From: an uncultured Christensenellaceae bacterium
GTDB lineage: Bacteria; Bacillota; Clostridia; Christensenellales; UBA3700
Assembly (NCBI GenBank): GCA_944380355.1
Contig: CALWHJ010000003.1
Span: 1-64,000, forward strand
Length of the DNA: 64,000 nt
Reading direction: 5' to 3'
How positions within the stretch are numbered: the first letter of the stretch is position 1; the number at the start of each line of letters is the position of its first letter. A program made the position numbers and the translations under genes. The notes beneath the pieces are model-generated. The model saw only the letters and a program-made list of their open reading frames with translations. It was not told the DNA's origin and did not search any database. Positions 45,642 to 54,215 of the stretch are shown in pieces.

Positions 45642-45694
45642 AAATCGCTTTTGTATAATTTGTCTAAAGTTTATATACATTTGGAAAAAACATA

Positions 45695-45723
45695 TTGTCT
45701 TTTACGCTTTTATACTATATAAT
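45695..45723 (+). promoter_or_regulatory. Promoter of the acyltransferase operon
   Basis: TTGTCT (45695-45700) and TATAAT (45718-45723) are 17 bp apart, about 20 bases before the ATG at 45744. Confidence 0.75.
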
Positions 45724-45743
45724 TAGAGCGTAGGAGATTTTTT

Positions 45744-47027
45744 ATGCAAAATTCAATGTTCGATAAAGAATGGTTCAGACTGGACAACGCCGCTAAGATT
45801 TATCCCGCGGCGAGAAGTAACCGTTGGAACAACGTCTTCAGAATGTCCGTCGTACTCAAAGAAGAGGTCAAACCCGAAATCCTCCAGCAAGCATTAGAGG
45901 ATATAATCGACCGTTTCCCTTCGTTCAGAGTTACTCTTAAAAAAGGCTTTTTCTGGTACTATTTCCAGTTTGTTACGTCCAAGCCCAAAATTCAGGAGGA
46001 AAAGGCTTTCCCCTGCACTATGATGCGCCTTAAAGGCAAGGGCTATATATTCAGAGTGCTCTATCACTCTCACCGCATCTCCGTGGAAGTCTTCCACTCT
46101 ATCACGGACGGTACGGGGAATATCACTTTCCTCAAAACACTCGTAGCAAGATACTGCGAACTCTGCGGTGCTAAAATCGCCGACTACGGCGACGTGCTTC
46201 ACTATGACGACGACCCTACTCTCGAAGAAGTCGAAGACTCATTCGCAAGATACGTCGACAAAAGCAAAGGAACTATAGGCAGAAGCGAACCTACCGCTTA
46301 TCAAATTAAAGGTCAGAGAGAAAAAAGAGGCGTTCTTAACGTTACGCAAGGCAGTATGCCTTTCGAACAGCTTCACAAAGTCGCTAAGTCTTACGGCTGT
46401 ACTATCAATACCTATCTCTCCAGCGTAATCGCTTACGTTTACCTAAGACGTCAGCTGTACGAGAATAAGTCAAAGAAAAAACCCGTAAAAATTCAGATTC
46501 CTATCAACCTCAGAAAAATTTTCCCTTCTGTTACGATGAGAAACTTCGCGGGCTTCTTCAATACCTCACTATCACCCGAAGAGCAAACCTTCGAGGAAGT
46601 ATGCAAAGAGATGAGCAGACAAATCAAAGACTTCGTTACTCCCGAGTACTGCCAGAAGTTTATCAACTCCAACGTATCTCTGGAACAAGTCCCCCTCATC
46701 AGAATCGCACCCAGATTTTTGAAGACTTTCTTTATGAATATGTCCTTCAGAGCAGTAGGCGAAAGACTTATGTCGATTTGCCTTTCCAACGTAGGTAACG
46801 TCGTTATGCCCAAAGAACTTGACGATTATATCGACCGCTTCGAATTCCTTATCGGTCCTCAGAAATTCATCGACCACGCGATGACTGCTATATCTTTCAA
46901 CGGAAAAACGCTCGTATCCTTTACGCGTACCATCAAAAATTCTACGGTCGAAAGAGACTTTTTCAAAGTGCTGGTCGAACACGGTATCGACGTCACTATC
47001 AATACTAACAGGGGGTATGACGTATGA
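45744..47027 (+). CDS. Condensation-type acyltransferase (alcohol acetyltransferase-like)
   Basis: This 427-residue protein belongs to the CoA-dependent acyltransferase / condensation superfamily. The catalytic HxxxDG is seen as HSITDG at about residue 117, where His acts as base. The late part has the expected layout (KIQIPINLRKIFPS, SFNGKTLVSF). Relatives transfer acyl groups to alcohols, sugars or peptides; the substrate here is not evident. It overlaps the next gene by 4 bases (ATGA), so the two products probably work together. A TAGGAG ribosome binding site and a clear promoter precede it. Confidence 0.8.
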   Translation: MQNSMFDKEWFRLDNAAKIYPAARSNRWNNVFRMSVVLKEEVKPEILQQALEDIIDRFPSFRVTLKKGFFWYYFQFVTSKPKIQEEKAFPCTMMRLKGKGYIFRVLYHSHRISVEVFHSITDGTGNITFLKTLVARYCELCGAKIADYGDVLHYDDDPTLEEVEDSFARYVDKSKGTIGRSEPTAYQIKGQREKRGVLNVTQGSMPFEQLHKVAKSYGCTINTYLSSVIAYVYLRRQLYENKSKKKPVKIQIPINLRKIFPSVTMRNFAGFFNTSLSPEEQTFEEVCKEMSRQIKDFVTPEYCQKFINSNVSLEQVPLIRIAPRFLKTFFMNMSFRAVGERLMSICLSNVGNVVMPKELDDYIDRFEFLIGPQKFIDHAMTAISFNGKTLVSFTRTIKNSTVERDFFKVLVEHGIDVTINTNRGYDV

Positions 47028-47695
47028 AACATCAGTGTCGTAAATGCGGAGTGTACGTAGAAGACGGACTCAAAAACTGTCCCCTCTGCGGTGCGTTTAT
47101 CTCCGACGAAGAAGGAACAAATATCTATGAGTTTCCCAAAATCAAACTCAAAACCGCCAGATGGCTGTTTTTCAAAATAGTGCTGTTTATATCAATCTTT
47201 ACGGTTGCGACGGTGCTTGCAATCGACCTCGCGGTAAATAAAACCGTTTCGTGGTCGCTCCACGTAATATTCCCTATTGCGCTGTTGTGGATTACCGTTG
47301 GCCGCTCTATTATAAAAGGCTTTAATCCGAGAAAACACCTCGCTTGGGACTTTGCAGGCCTTATAGCGCTGTTTTTCTATATCGAGCACTTTACCAACAC
47401 CGCAAGCCGCCACTGGGCATTTACCCTTGCCGCTCCTATCGCGGTGCTCGTATGGGCGACGGTACTCGAAATTCTCTATTTCGCACACCGTTCGAGCAAG
47501 GACGACTATCAGGTCGCGCTGACAAGACTCTTCTTTATCTCTGCAATCTGCATAGGCATCTCTTTCCTCTGGCTCAAAACCTGTAACTGGGGCTGGTACG
47601 TATGTACCGCAAGAGGTCTTGTCGACGTCATCGCAATGTCGCTCTTTGACAGAGAATCCTATGCCAACACCCTAAGACAAAAACTGCATCTTTGA
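47024..47695 (+). CDS. Zinc-ribbon membrane protein (DUF6320-like)
   Basis: This 223-residue protein starts with a zinc ribbon (CRKCGVYVEDGLKNCPLCG) and continues with about six hydrophobic segments. I recall zinc-ribbon membrane proteins of this kind (DUF6320) encoded next to condensation-type acyltransferases, as here. The assignment is from general appearance and context. The function is unknown; it may be a membrane partner of the acyltransferase. Translation is coupled by a 4-base overlap. The transcript ends at a hairpin that merges into the first, degenerate CRISPR repeat. Confidence 0.75.
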   Translation: MKHQCRKCGVYVEDGLKNCPLCGAFISDEEGTNIYEFPKIKLKTARWLFFKIVLFISIFTVATVLAIDLAVNKTVSWSLHVIFPIALLWITVGRSIIKGFNPRKHLAWDFAGLIALFFYIEHFTNTASRHWAFTLAAPIAVLVWATVLEILYFAHRSSKDDYQVALTRLFFISAICIGISFLWLKTCNWGWYVCTARGLVDVIAMSLFDRESYANTLRQKLHL

Positions 47696-47706
47696 TAAAT
47701 AATCTA

Positions 47707-47728
47707 AAAAGCTCCCTCGGGAGCTTTT
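47707..47728 (+). terminator. Terminator overlapping the degenerate CRISPR repeat
   Basis: The stem AAAAGCTCC with GGAGCTTTT (4-nt loop) lies 12 bases after the zinc-ribbon gene. Its right arm and short T-run form part of the degenerate first repeat of the CRISPR array. Confidence 0.8.
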
Positions 47729-49201
47729 GTTGTTTGGTATGGTATAATCTTCTTAATAAATACAACGAGGTGAATAAAGTTTTAGTTCCCTTTTGTTGTT
47801 TGGTATGGTATAATCGAAGACAAAATTAATTGACCGCTTTTGACGTTTTAGTTCCCTTTTGTTGTTTGGTATGGTATAATCTGTTTCCATTTAGGATAAG
47901 CGAGTCGATGGTTTTAGTTCCCTTTTGTTGTTTGGTATGGTATAATCCATCGGCAAACAAGGGCATTATACCACTTGTTTTAGTTCCCTTTTGTTGTTTG
48001 GTATGGTATAATTTTGCGTAAAGAGCAAGCGCAACTCAATAGGTTTTAGTTCCCTTTTGTTGTTTGGTATGGTATAATGACACCTCATTTTTTTTATCGG
48101 TGTCAACGGTTTTAGTTCCCTTTTGTTGTTTGGTATGGTATAATTTCGATTATATATTTAAAAATCTGATTTATAGTTTTAGTTCCCTTTTGTTGTTTGG
48201 TATGGTATAATTAAGCGAATGAAGTTTCAGGAACGATTCTGGTTTTAGTTCCCTTTTGTTGTTTGGTATGGTATAATTGATACAAGCGGTAGTTTTTCTC
48301 GGCTATCGTTTTAGTTCCCTTTTGTTGTTTGGTATGGTATAATAATCGCTGGTATTTACTCTATGCCTATATGGTTTTAGTTCCCTTTTGTTGTTTGGTA
48401 TGGTATAATTGTACTTACATAGTATGATAGACTCACTAGTTTTAGTTCCCTTTTGTTGTTTGGTATGGTATAATCGCTCTTTTCGCTGAGATTCGATTTT
48501 CTCTGTTTTAGTTCCCTTTTGTTGTTTGGTATGGTATAATAAGACCGATTGCAAGGGATATGCCGGCAAAGGTTTTAGTTCCCTTTTGTTGTTTGGTATG
48601 GTATAATTAAACAGAATAATATAAACGGGGAAGGCTAGTTTTAGTTCCCTTTTGTTGTTTGGTATGGTATAATTCATTAGGCTTTTGCAAAGAAAAGAAA
48701 AAAGTTTTAGTTCCCTTTTGTTGTTTGGTATGGTATAATGTAACGTGTCTGAAATGACGGTGCGATACGGTTTTAGTTCCCTTTTGTTGTTTGGTATGGT
48801 ATAATATTCGCTCTTTGAGTTTGTTTGTTGTATCTGTTTTAGTTCCCTTTTGTTGTTTGGTATGGTATAATGCGCTGACAAGTGGCTTAAGGAATACAAA
48901 CGTTTTAGTTCCCTTTTGTTGTTTGGTATGGTATAATAGTACAAAGGCGATATGCCAACACGGAGGAGTTTTAGTTCCCTTTTGTTGTTTGGTATGGTAT
49001 AATCTTCTTCGGGCGTTATAGGGTATTCTTGCTGTTTTAGTTCCCTTTTGTTGTTTGGTATGGTATAATTCTGCGATTATCGGCTTTATCTCTCGCCTGG
49101 TTTTAGTTCCCTTTTGTTGTTTGGTATGGTATAATTATGGAGGATTTATGAAAAGAGCAGACATTGTTTTAGTTCCCTTTTGTTGTTTGGTATGGTATAA
49201 T
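47724..49201 (+). CRISPR. Type II-C CRISPR array, 22 identical repeats plus one degenerate repeat
   Basis: Twenty-two identical 36-nt repeats run from 47779 to 49201. They begin GTTTTAGTTCCC and end GGTATGGTATAAT. One degenerate repeat at the left end keeps only its last 25 nt (47724-47748). The 22 spacers are nearly all 30 nt, with two of 31 (48145-48175, 48541-48571) and one of 29 (48410-48438). Each repeat ends in TGGTATAAT, a perfect extended -10 promoter. This is the arrangement known from Neisseria and Campylobacter II-C arrays, where crRNAs start inside repeats. The transcribed strand is inferred as plus, facing the cas genes. The degenerate end suggests the oldest spacers are on the left. 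Confidence 0.98.
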
Positions 49202-49216
49202 AGAGGAACAAAAAGA

Positions 49217-49258
49217 ACAAGGATATATGTCAAATAAACGGCATATATCCTTGTTTTT
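49217..49258. terminator. Terminator between the CRISPR array and cas2
   Basis: A perfect 13-bp stem (49217-49229 with 49242-49254, 12-nt loop) is followed by TTTTA on the plus strand, and the minus strand is also T-rich past the stem. It can end both crRNA transcription from the last repeat and the cas operon. Confidence 0.85.
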
Positions 49259-49331
49259 ACAGTTTAAATGGAAAACGAATTTTTTAAAAAATGACCAAAA
49301 TTTTATTTTTTTTAATTGCAAAAACCGTTTT

Positions 49332-49652
49332 TTAGAAAAACGATAATTGATAATATTCTGCTTTTTGTTCTTCGCATTTGACTTTACCTCGCACTATATA
49401 CATATTAGCATATTGTTTTTCCGTAACGACCATTACTCTTACAGAGCCTTCCTCGGGCGCATAGTTGGCAAGCCTTCGGCAGTGCATCTGAGCATTGTCG
49501 AAGTTATTGCAAAGCCTTCCGTACACGGAAAACTGTATCATATAGTACCCGTCGTCTATCATAAACTTTCTGAAGTCCGTAGCAATCTTTCGTTGTGCTT
49601 TTGTCATAACGGGCAAATCAAAGAATACTATTATCCTCATAAACTTACTCAT
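49332..49652 (-). CDS. cas2: CRISPR-associated endoribonuclease/adaptation protein Cas2
   Basis: This 106-residue protein has the ferredoxin-like Cas2 fold. The first strand carries the usual aspartate (RIIVFFDLPVMT), and YYMIQFSVYGRLC and VRVMVVTEKQY follow in the expected places. Cas2 forms a dimer that bridges two Cas1 dimers in the spacer integration complex. The gene overlaps cas1 by 4 bases (ATGA) and is the last gene of the cas9-cas1-cas2 operon. Length is typical for type II systems. Confidence 0.96.
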   Translation of the reverse strand: MSKFMRIIVFFDLPVMTKAQRKIATDFRKFMIDDGYYMIQFSVYGRLCNNFDNAQMHCRRLANYAPEEGSVRVMVVTEKQYANMYIVRGKVKCEEQKAEYYQLSFF

Positions 49653-50542
49653 AGATATTCGTGCGACTTAATCTCTTGCATAATCGGCAATTTAAGTTTG
49701 TTGACGCCTTGCTCTAAAGAGGTCATATAACTGTCTATGCATATCTCGATACTCCTCGGCAAAACCTGATTGGCATTGTCAATCGACACGTCCGTGTTAT
49801 TAAGATTAAAAAGCAACTTCTTCGCATCGCTATCGAGAGTGCTGAGCGAAAATTTACTAACCGTCCTATCTACGATAGCGCGGTAAGGCTCTATAAAATC
49901 GTCGGCAAGGTTAAAAGCGTTCAGCTCGCTGGCGTGGTGAATTCCCAAAAATGCGCTAAATCCGCGTGCCGCTAAAGTGCGGGCAATAAGTCCTCGCACA
50001 ATCGCATAGCCGTAATTCAGACAAGCGTTGATACCGTTGTCGCTGCGCCTGTCAAAATCTTTTCCGAAAAGCTCCTTAAAATAAATACGTGCCGCCGTTG
50101 CTTCTAAATTTGACGTATCGTCGCTAAGCACCGTTTGGGATAATGCAAACAGTTTATCCGCGCCAACGCTCTTGCCTTCCAATCTCAAACATTCCGCTTG
50201 ATTTGCTATTTTGCGTGATACGATACTCTGCCACATTTGCTTGACAAGAGGTTTCTTGACTTGAGTCTGCAATCTGAATACTCTCAGATGAGCAAAATAC
50301 TGTCCGTAGGGCATCAATATCGCTGTAGGTATATGCTTTTGGTCGCATACAAATACCGCGACTCCCTCTTTTGCAAGCCTTGACAAAAGACTTATGCTGA
50401 CAGAACATTGCAAGTTGTCTATCATAACGCAATTTATATCCTCAATGGCAAATCGCGCCTCTTTTTCGCCTGAGAGTATAAGCCCGCTGCTATCAAGCGA
50501 GAGTTTGCAATACGAACTCACAAAGATATTTATGTAGCCCAT
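49649..50542 (-). CDS. cas1: CRISPR-associated integrase Cas1 (type II)
   Basis: This 297-residue protein is the integrase that inserts new spacers with Cas2. The metal-binding residues are visible as Glu in RIYFKELFG, His in LGIHHASELN, and an acidic group in LADDFIEPYR. The N-terminal beta domain (VSSYCKLSLDSSGLIL) is also standard. The gene starts inside the cas9 stop codon (TAATG, 1-base overlap) and overlaps cas2 by 4 bases, so the three are translationally coupled. No csn2 or cas4 is present, which makes this subtype II-C. Confidence 0.97.
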   Translation of the reverse strand: MGYINIFVSSYCKLSLDSSGLILSGEKEARFAIEDINCVMIDNLQCSVSISLLSRLAKEGVAVFVCDQKHIPTAILMPYGQYFAHLRVFRLQTQVKKPLVKQMWQSIVSRKIANQAECLRLEGKSVGADKLFALSQTVLSDDTSNLEATAARIYFKELFGKDFDRRSDNGINACLNYGYAIVRGLIARTLAARGFSAFLGIHHASELNAFNLADDFIEPYRAIVDRTVSKFSLSTLDSDAKKLLFNLNNTDVSIDNANQVLPRSIEICIDSYMTSLEQGVNKLKLPIMQEIKSHEYL

Positions 50543-53500
50543 TATCTTTTCTTTTTAAGCTCAAGCGGCAATCTCTTTTCGCTCTTTACTTCACTGTAAT
50601 TGCCCAATACGTCTACAGTGTATTTTTTGAATTGCTGCAAAGTAGTTATGCCCACTCTTGATTTATAGCAGTTATCTATATCCGTCACACCTATCGTACA
50701 AACACTTCTGTCAAACCCTTCAAAATAGAGAATATCTTTGAAAACTATTTTGTTTTTGGGCAAACTACTTCTTAGACTATCATTTATTTTATCTAGTTTA
50801 AATCCTCTTTTATTTTCAATATATACCAAATCATCCTTATGTAAAGTAAACAAGAATTGATAGCTATCGTCAATTTGTGGCCATTCTTCCTCGTTTTTGC
50901 CAGCCGTTGCAACTTTATTAGGCAAAACTCCTTTATATAAATCTGCGACATATATAGGCACGGCATAATATTTTCCGCATTTTGTAAATATATCTATGCG
51001 TATCATAGCGTCGTTGCCTACAAGCGCATTAGTCTTGTCAATAAGCATACCGCTTGTGCTGGTGTCTTTGATTTTTACGCTTCTGACGATAGGACCTTGC
51101 CTTCCGTCCTTTGTGGGCTTGTATACGGGCTCTGCAAAAGCTTTTTGAGCATTGCCGTCAAATTCCTTGAGACGCGACAAAAGAAGGTTGTAAAGCTTAA
51201 TATCGGACGATTTGTCATAGTAACCCGTTATTTCATCTTTCTTCTTGTCGTAAGAGAGTTTTGTCAAAGGCGTTTTTACCGTTACGAAACCTTCGTCGAT
51301 GTGCTTTGCACTCATATAAGTTGCCGCGTGCATAGTGCCGATTGCCTTACGTCTGGGCATACGGCTGACAAAGACGGGTTTGACTGCTTCTATCTGCTCT
51401 TGCGTGTATCCTATGGCCTGCAAAGCGTCTACCATAGAATCCTTGTCGGGCAAACATCTTATTCTAAGCTCCTCCACAAAATCTTTGTAAGGCTGCTTTG
51501 CGCCCCTCTTAAGCAAAATTGCAACTTCCTTATAACCGAATACTTCTCCCGTCTCTTCGTCGGTATATTCGCCTCCTCCCAACTTGACGTTTTCTTTCAT
51601 CTTATAAAATTCTGTAAGGTTTTTGATTACTCCGCTATCCATAACCGCGATAATAGCCGCGTCGACAGCGTGATGCAAATCCCCGTCCTCTCTCACTTTG
51701 TTTATGCCCCACACGCGTCTTAACGTAGCAGTCATCTTGCCCTTGACGGCATATACGGTACGCTTTACCTTTTTAAGCGGCGTAAAGTATAAATAATCTT
51801 GCAAAAGATTCTGCACAAATCTCGAAAGATAAGACGTATCGTTGAGCGCTCTGTTTTTCCACTCAGTTTCGTCAATCTTTTCTTTTAGCAGTTTTTCTCG
51901 TTTTGCGGGATTATCCTTATACAATGCATATACAAGCGCTCTGTACTCCTTTTCTCGTCCTTTTCGTATCTGATATGCCATAGCCGTATCGTTACGTTTG
52001 TCTTGGTTCTCTTTTGTCAAGACAAGGACTTTATTGCTAAAGCTGTCGTCAAAGCTCTTGCTGTATGGCAGTATATGGTCTACTTGAGCATAGTCTTCGT
52101 CTTTGAAAAGTCTGTCTGCGTCAATCACTTTGTCGCTATATGGACATTTGCCGCCTTGCTCCTCATAGAGTTTGTATTTGATAAACTCGCTTGCTTTGGG
52201 GTCTCTGCCGAAAGTATCTTTGAACGCAGCCCTCAATTTATTATTGCTTTCTTCGCGCTCTTTGTTGTCCTTTTCTATTTTCTTGCGCTCCTCGAATGTC
52301 TTGGACATTTCTCTCGCCAGCTCGATATTAATGGCTACCGGTGAGCCGTATTCGCGTATAAGTGCATTTATGACCTTTACAGCCTGACTCACCGAGCGTT
52401 TTACGACAGGCGAAGTGATTTCGTCTATTCTCGCCCTCATATCTTCGCCCTGCAAAAGCACCGACTTTTCGCCGTCTTTGTCTGCACTGATATCCGCTTT
52501 TTCCATAGCTTCGCTGTATTTAAAACCTTGCTCGAGATAAGGCTCAATCGCTTTAAGCGCACTTAAAGAAAGATTGGACGTCTTTGTGCAATCGAGTTGT
52601 AAAATGTTCAGCACTTCTTCTTCACCGAGAGAATTAAGCAAAGAATTGTCGGATATCTGTTCTCTGATACGCTCTTCGCTCTTGTTGAATAAAAGTATTT
52701 TTGCTACTTCGTCTATAATATCCCTGTTACGATGCTCATCTGACAACGCTTTTGCTATTGTCGTACTGTTTTTCATCGTGACGAAAACCTTGTCTTCGGC
52801 TTTCTTTATAATCTCTTCAAGCGTAATTTCTTTTTCCTCTTCCCCTTTCTTTTTGGGCGCCTGATAGGATATGTTGAATATATATTCGGCTTCTAGCGCG
52901 AGCAGCTTTCTTAAGTCCTTATATTTAATTTCCGTTTTTTTGTTCAACAGCTCTCTGACCGACGCTCTTTCTTCGTTGCTCAAAAATCTCTCTTCGCCGT
53001 TGCCCTGAATTTTAAGATTGTTGATTTTTTGCAAAGCGTTGGAATAATCTACTGTATAGCTATACTTGGGAGCGCGGTATTCCCCGTTGAACATACCTAC
53101 TGCAAAGTTACTTGAATAGGGACTACCTTTTCCGGGTCCTTCGTCAAAGCTTCTCTGACGCGTAAATATCTCTATGAATTTTTCTTCTGTATTTTCATCG
53201 GCAAGAGTATTTCCCAGCTCACGCTGTTTTGCAAACAATATCTTTGCTTCTTCTATAAGCCTGTCTCTAGACACCGTTTTAGAATAGTCTCCGCCTTTAT
53301 TGCGCATACAACAAAGCTTATTGCCGTTAGGGTCAGTACTCGCGTAATGCTTATACAGCATCTCACCTACGGTACGATAACTGTTGTCTTGCATTATTAT
53401 ATCGTTCTGCTTGGTAGCAGCAAGCAATTTTCCGTCCTCTTTGGAAGAGGTGTTTTTGCGGTTGCTTTTAAATCCTCTATGCTTTGCTATAGAATAAAGT

Positions 53501-53835
53501 ACACGGGCAAAATCACGCTCGCTTATTTTCTCGTCCAGCGCGGCGCATCTCAATTCATTGACGTCACGCTCGCCTATTTTGCGCGACATATCCTCTTGCC
53601 CCAAAAGCTTTCGCAAGTCGTCAAGACGCAAAACTTTGCGCCTAATTCTTCTCCTCAGCCCTCTTGCCAGTCTTCTGCCTTCGGCAAGACTTGCGCCCGT
53701 CTTAGGCACTTCCGCTTTGTCAAAAGTACGCGAATGAAGACTGAGTATTCTCTTGGCTTGTCCGCTCTCGTCAACTTCGACAGCAGCCGCTCCGCATGAT
53801 GCAATACCTAAATCAAGTCCTATTTTGTAAAACAT
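50542..53835 (-). CDS. cas9: CRISPR-associated endonuclease Cas9, type II-C
   Basis: This 1097-residue protein is close in size to NmeCas9 and GeoCas9. RuvC-I has Asp8 (KIGLDLGIASCG). An arginine-rich bridge helix spans about residues 48-75, and HRGFKSNRK lies near 119-127. RuvC-II has Glu505 (INIELAREM). HNH has His587 in VDHILPYS, with Asn601 and Asn610 nearby. RuvC-III has HHAVDA at 721-726. All catalytic residues are present, so it should be an active RNA-guided nuclease. The C-terminal third holds the wedge and PAM-interacting domains; the PAM cannot be read from sequence. A GAGAGGG ribosome binding site precedes the start, and the tracrRNA gene ends about 45 bases upstream. Confidence 0.98.
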   Translation of the reverse strand: MFYKIGLDLGIASCGAAAVEVDESGQAKRILSLHSRTFDKAEVPKTGASLAEGRRLARGLRRRIRRKVLRLDDLRKLLGQEDMSRKIGERDVNELRCAALDEKISERDFARVLYSIAKHRGFKSNRKNTSSKEDGKLLAATKQNDIIMQDNSYRTVGEMLYKHYASTDPNGNKLCCMRNKGGDYSKTVSRDRLIEEAKILFAKQRELGNTLADENTEEKFIEIFTRQRSFDEGPGKGSPYSSNFAVGMFNGEYRAPKYSYTVDYSNALQKINNLKIQGNGEERFLSNEERASVRELLNKKTEIKYKDLRKLLALEAEYIFNISYQAPKKKGEEEKEITLEEIIKKAEDKVFVTMKNSTTIAKALSDEHRNRDIIDEVAKILLFNKSEERIREQISDNSLLNSLGEEEVLNILQLDCTKTSNLSLSALKAIEPYLEQGFKYSEAMEKADISADKDGEKSVLLQGEDMRARIDEITSPVVKRSVSQAVKVINALIREYGSPVAINIELAREMSKTFEERKKIEKDNKEREESNNKLRAAFKDTFGRDPKASEFIKYKLYEEQGGKCPYSDKVIDADRLFKDEDYAQVDHILPYSKSFDDSFSNKVLVLTKENQDKRNDTAMAYQIRKGREKEYRALVYALYKDNPAKREKLLKEKIDETEWKNRALNDTSYLSRFVQNLLQDYLYFTPLKKVKRTVYAVKGKMTATLRRVWGINKVREDGDLHHAVDAAIIAVMDSGVIKNLTEFYKMKENVKLGGGEYTDEETGEVFGYKEVAILLKRGAKQPYKDFVEELRIRCLPDKDSMVDALQAIGYTQEQIEAVKPVFVSRMPRRKAIGTMHAATYMSAKHIDEGFVTVKTPLTKLSYDKKKDEITGYYDKSSDIKLYNLLLSRLKEFDGNAQKAFAEPVYKPTKDGRQGPIVRSVKIKDTSTSGMLIDKTNALVGNDAMIRIDIFTKCGKYYAVPIYVADLYKGVLPNKVATAGKNEEEWPQIDDSYQFLFTLHKDDLVYIENKRGFKLDKINDSLRSSLPKNKIVFKDILYFEGFDRSVCTIGVTDIDNCYKSRVGITTLQQFKKYTVDVLGNYSEVKSEKRLPLELKKKR

Positions 53836-53878
53836 ATCAATCCCTCTCTTATATATAATTTTTTATAGTTTAGTTTTT

Positions 53879-53981
53879 AAAAAAGATGTCCCGAGGTTAT
53901 CGGGACAGAGCTTTTCGGGATAAAACCCTTATTTTGGTAACCTATTTGTTGTTTGGTATGGTATATTTGTTCAGTTACCTT
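53879..53981 (-). ncRNA. tracrRNA
   Basis: On the minus strand the anti-repeat is complementary to the CRISPR repeat. The plus strand matches repeat positions 14-34 exactly at 53945-53965, and the rest of the repeat pairs with bulges down to 53931. Next come a short GGG/CCC hairpin (53917-53928) and a 7-bp terminator stem (53888-53894 with 53900-53906), followed by six T residues (53884-53879). A promoter with 17-bp spacing lies just upstream, giving an RNA of about 103 nt. The order anti-repeat, short hairpin, terminator hairpin fits II-C tracrRNAs. It points in the same direction as cas9. Confidence 0.93.
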
Positions 53982-54105
53982 AGTTATAGATTATCACATA
54001 ACTTTTGTTTAGTCAATATCACTTCTGGAAAAATTTATATAATTTTTTGCAAATTTTGTCGATTTCAGAAGTTTATATACTATATGTCCAAAATATTGTA
54101 CATGT
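53970..54105 (-). repeat. Duplicated regulatory segment, copy 1 (tracrRNA side)
   Basis: This segment aligns without gaps to 55393-55528. Exact islands are a 13-mer CACATAACTTTTG (53995-54007), GTCAATATC (54012-54020) and a 20-mer starting GTCCAAAATATTG (54086-54105). The parts between are partly conserved. The distal island holds an imperfect dyad TGTCCAAAA-TATTGTACA (54085-54102). Confidence 0.85.
53988..54016 (-). promoter_or_regulatory. tracrRNA promoter
   Basis: TTGACT (54011-54016) and TAATCT (53988-53993) are 17 bp apart on the minus strand, placing the transcript start near 53981. The same boxes occur in register 1423 bp to the right, ahead of the small-ORF cluster. Confidence 0.75.
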
Positions 54106-54215
54106 TAGGCTAATATAAGTCATTTATTGGCTAGATTATTAATATTTCAGCACTTTCTTGAATAATTATTTTTTTAAAAGTTGAGTTGCCTTGATTTGAT
54201 TAATACTTGTTAGAT

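Noticed and set aside
48303-48944. 213-codon minus-strand frame and shorter plus-strand frames
   Set aside because: These are translations of CRISPR repeats; the protein repeats the phrase YTIPNNKRELK.
49332-53835. Possible type II-A or II-B CRISPR locus
   Set aside because: No csn2 or cas4 gene follows cas2, and Cas9 has II-C length and layout.
53941-53967. Solo degenerate CRISPR repeat upstream of cas9
   Set aside because: It is better explained as the anti-repeat of tracrRNA, because the minus strand continues into a hairpin and terminator and has a promoter.
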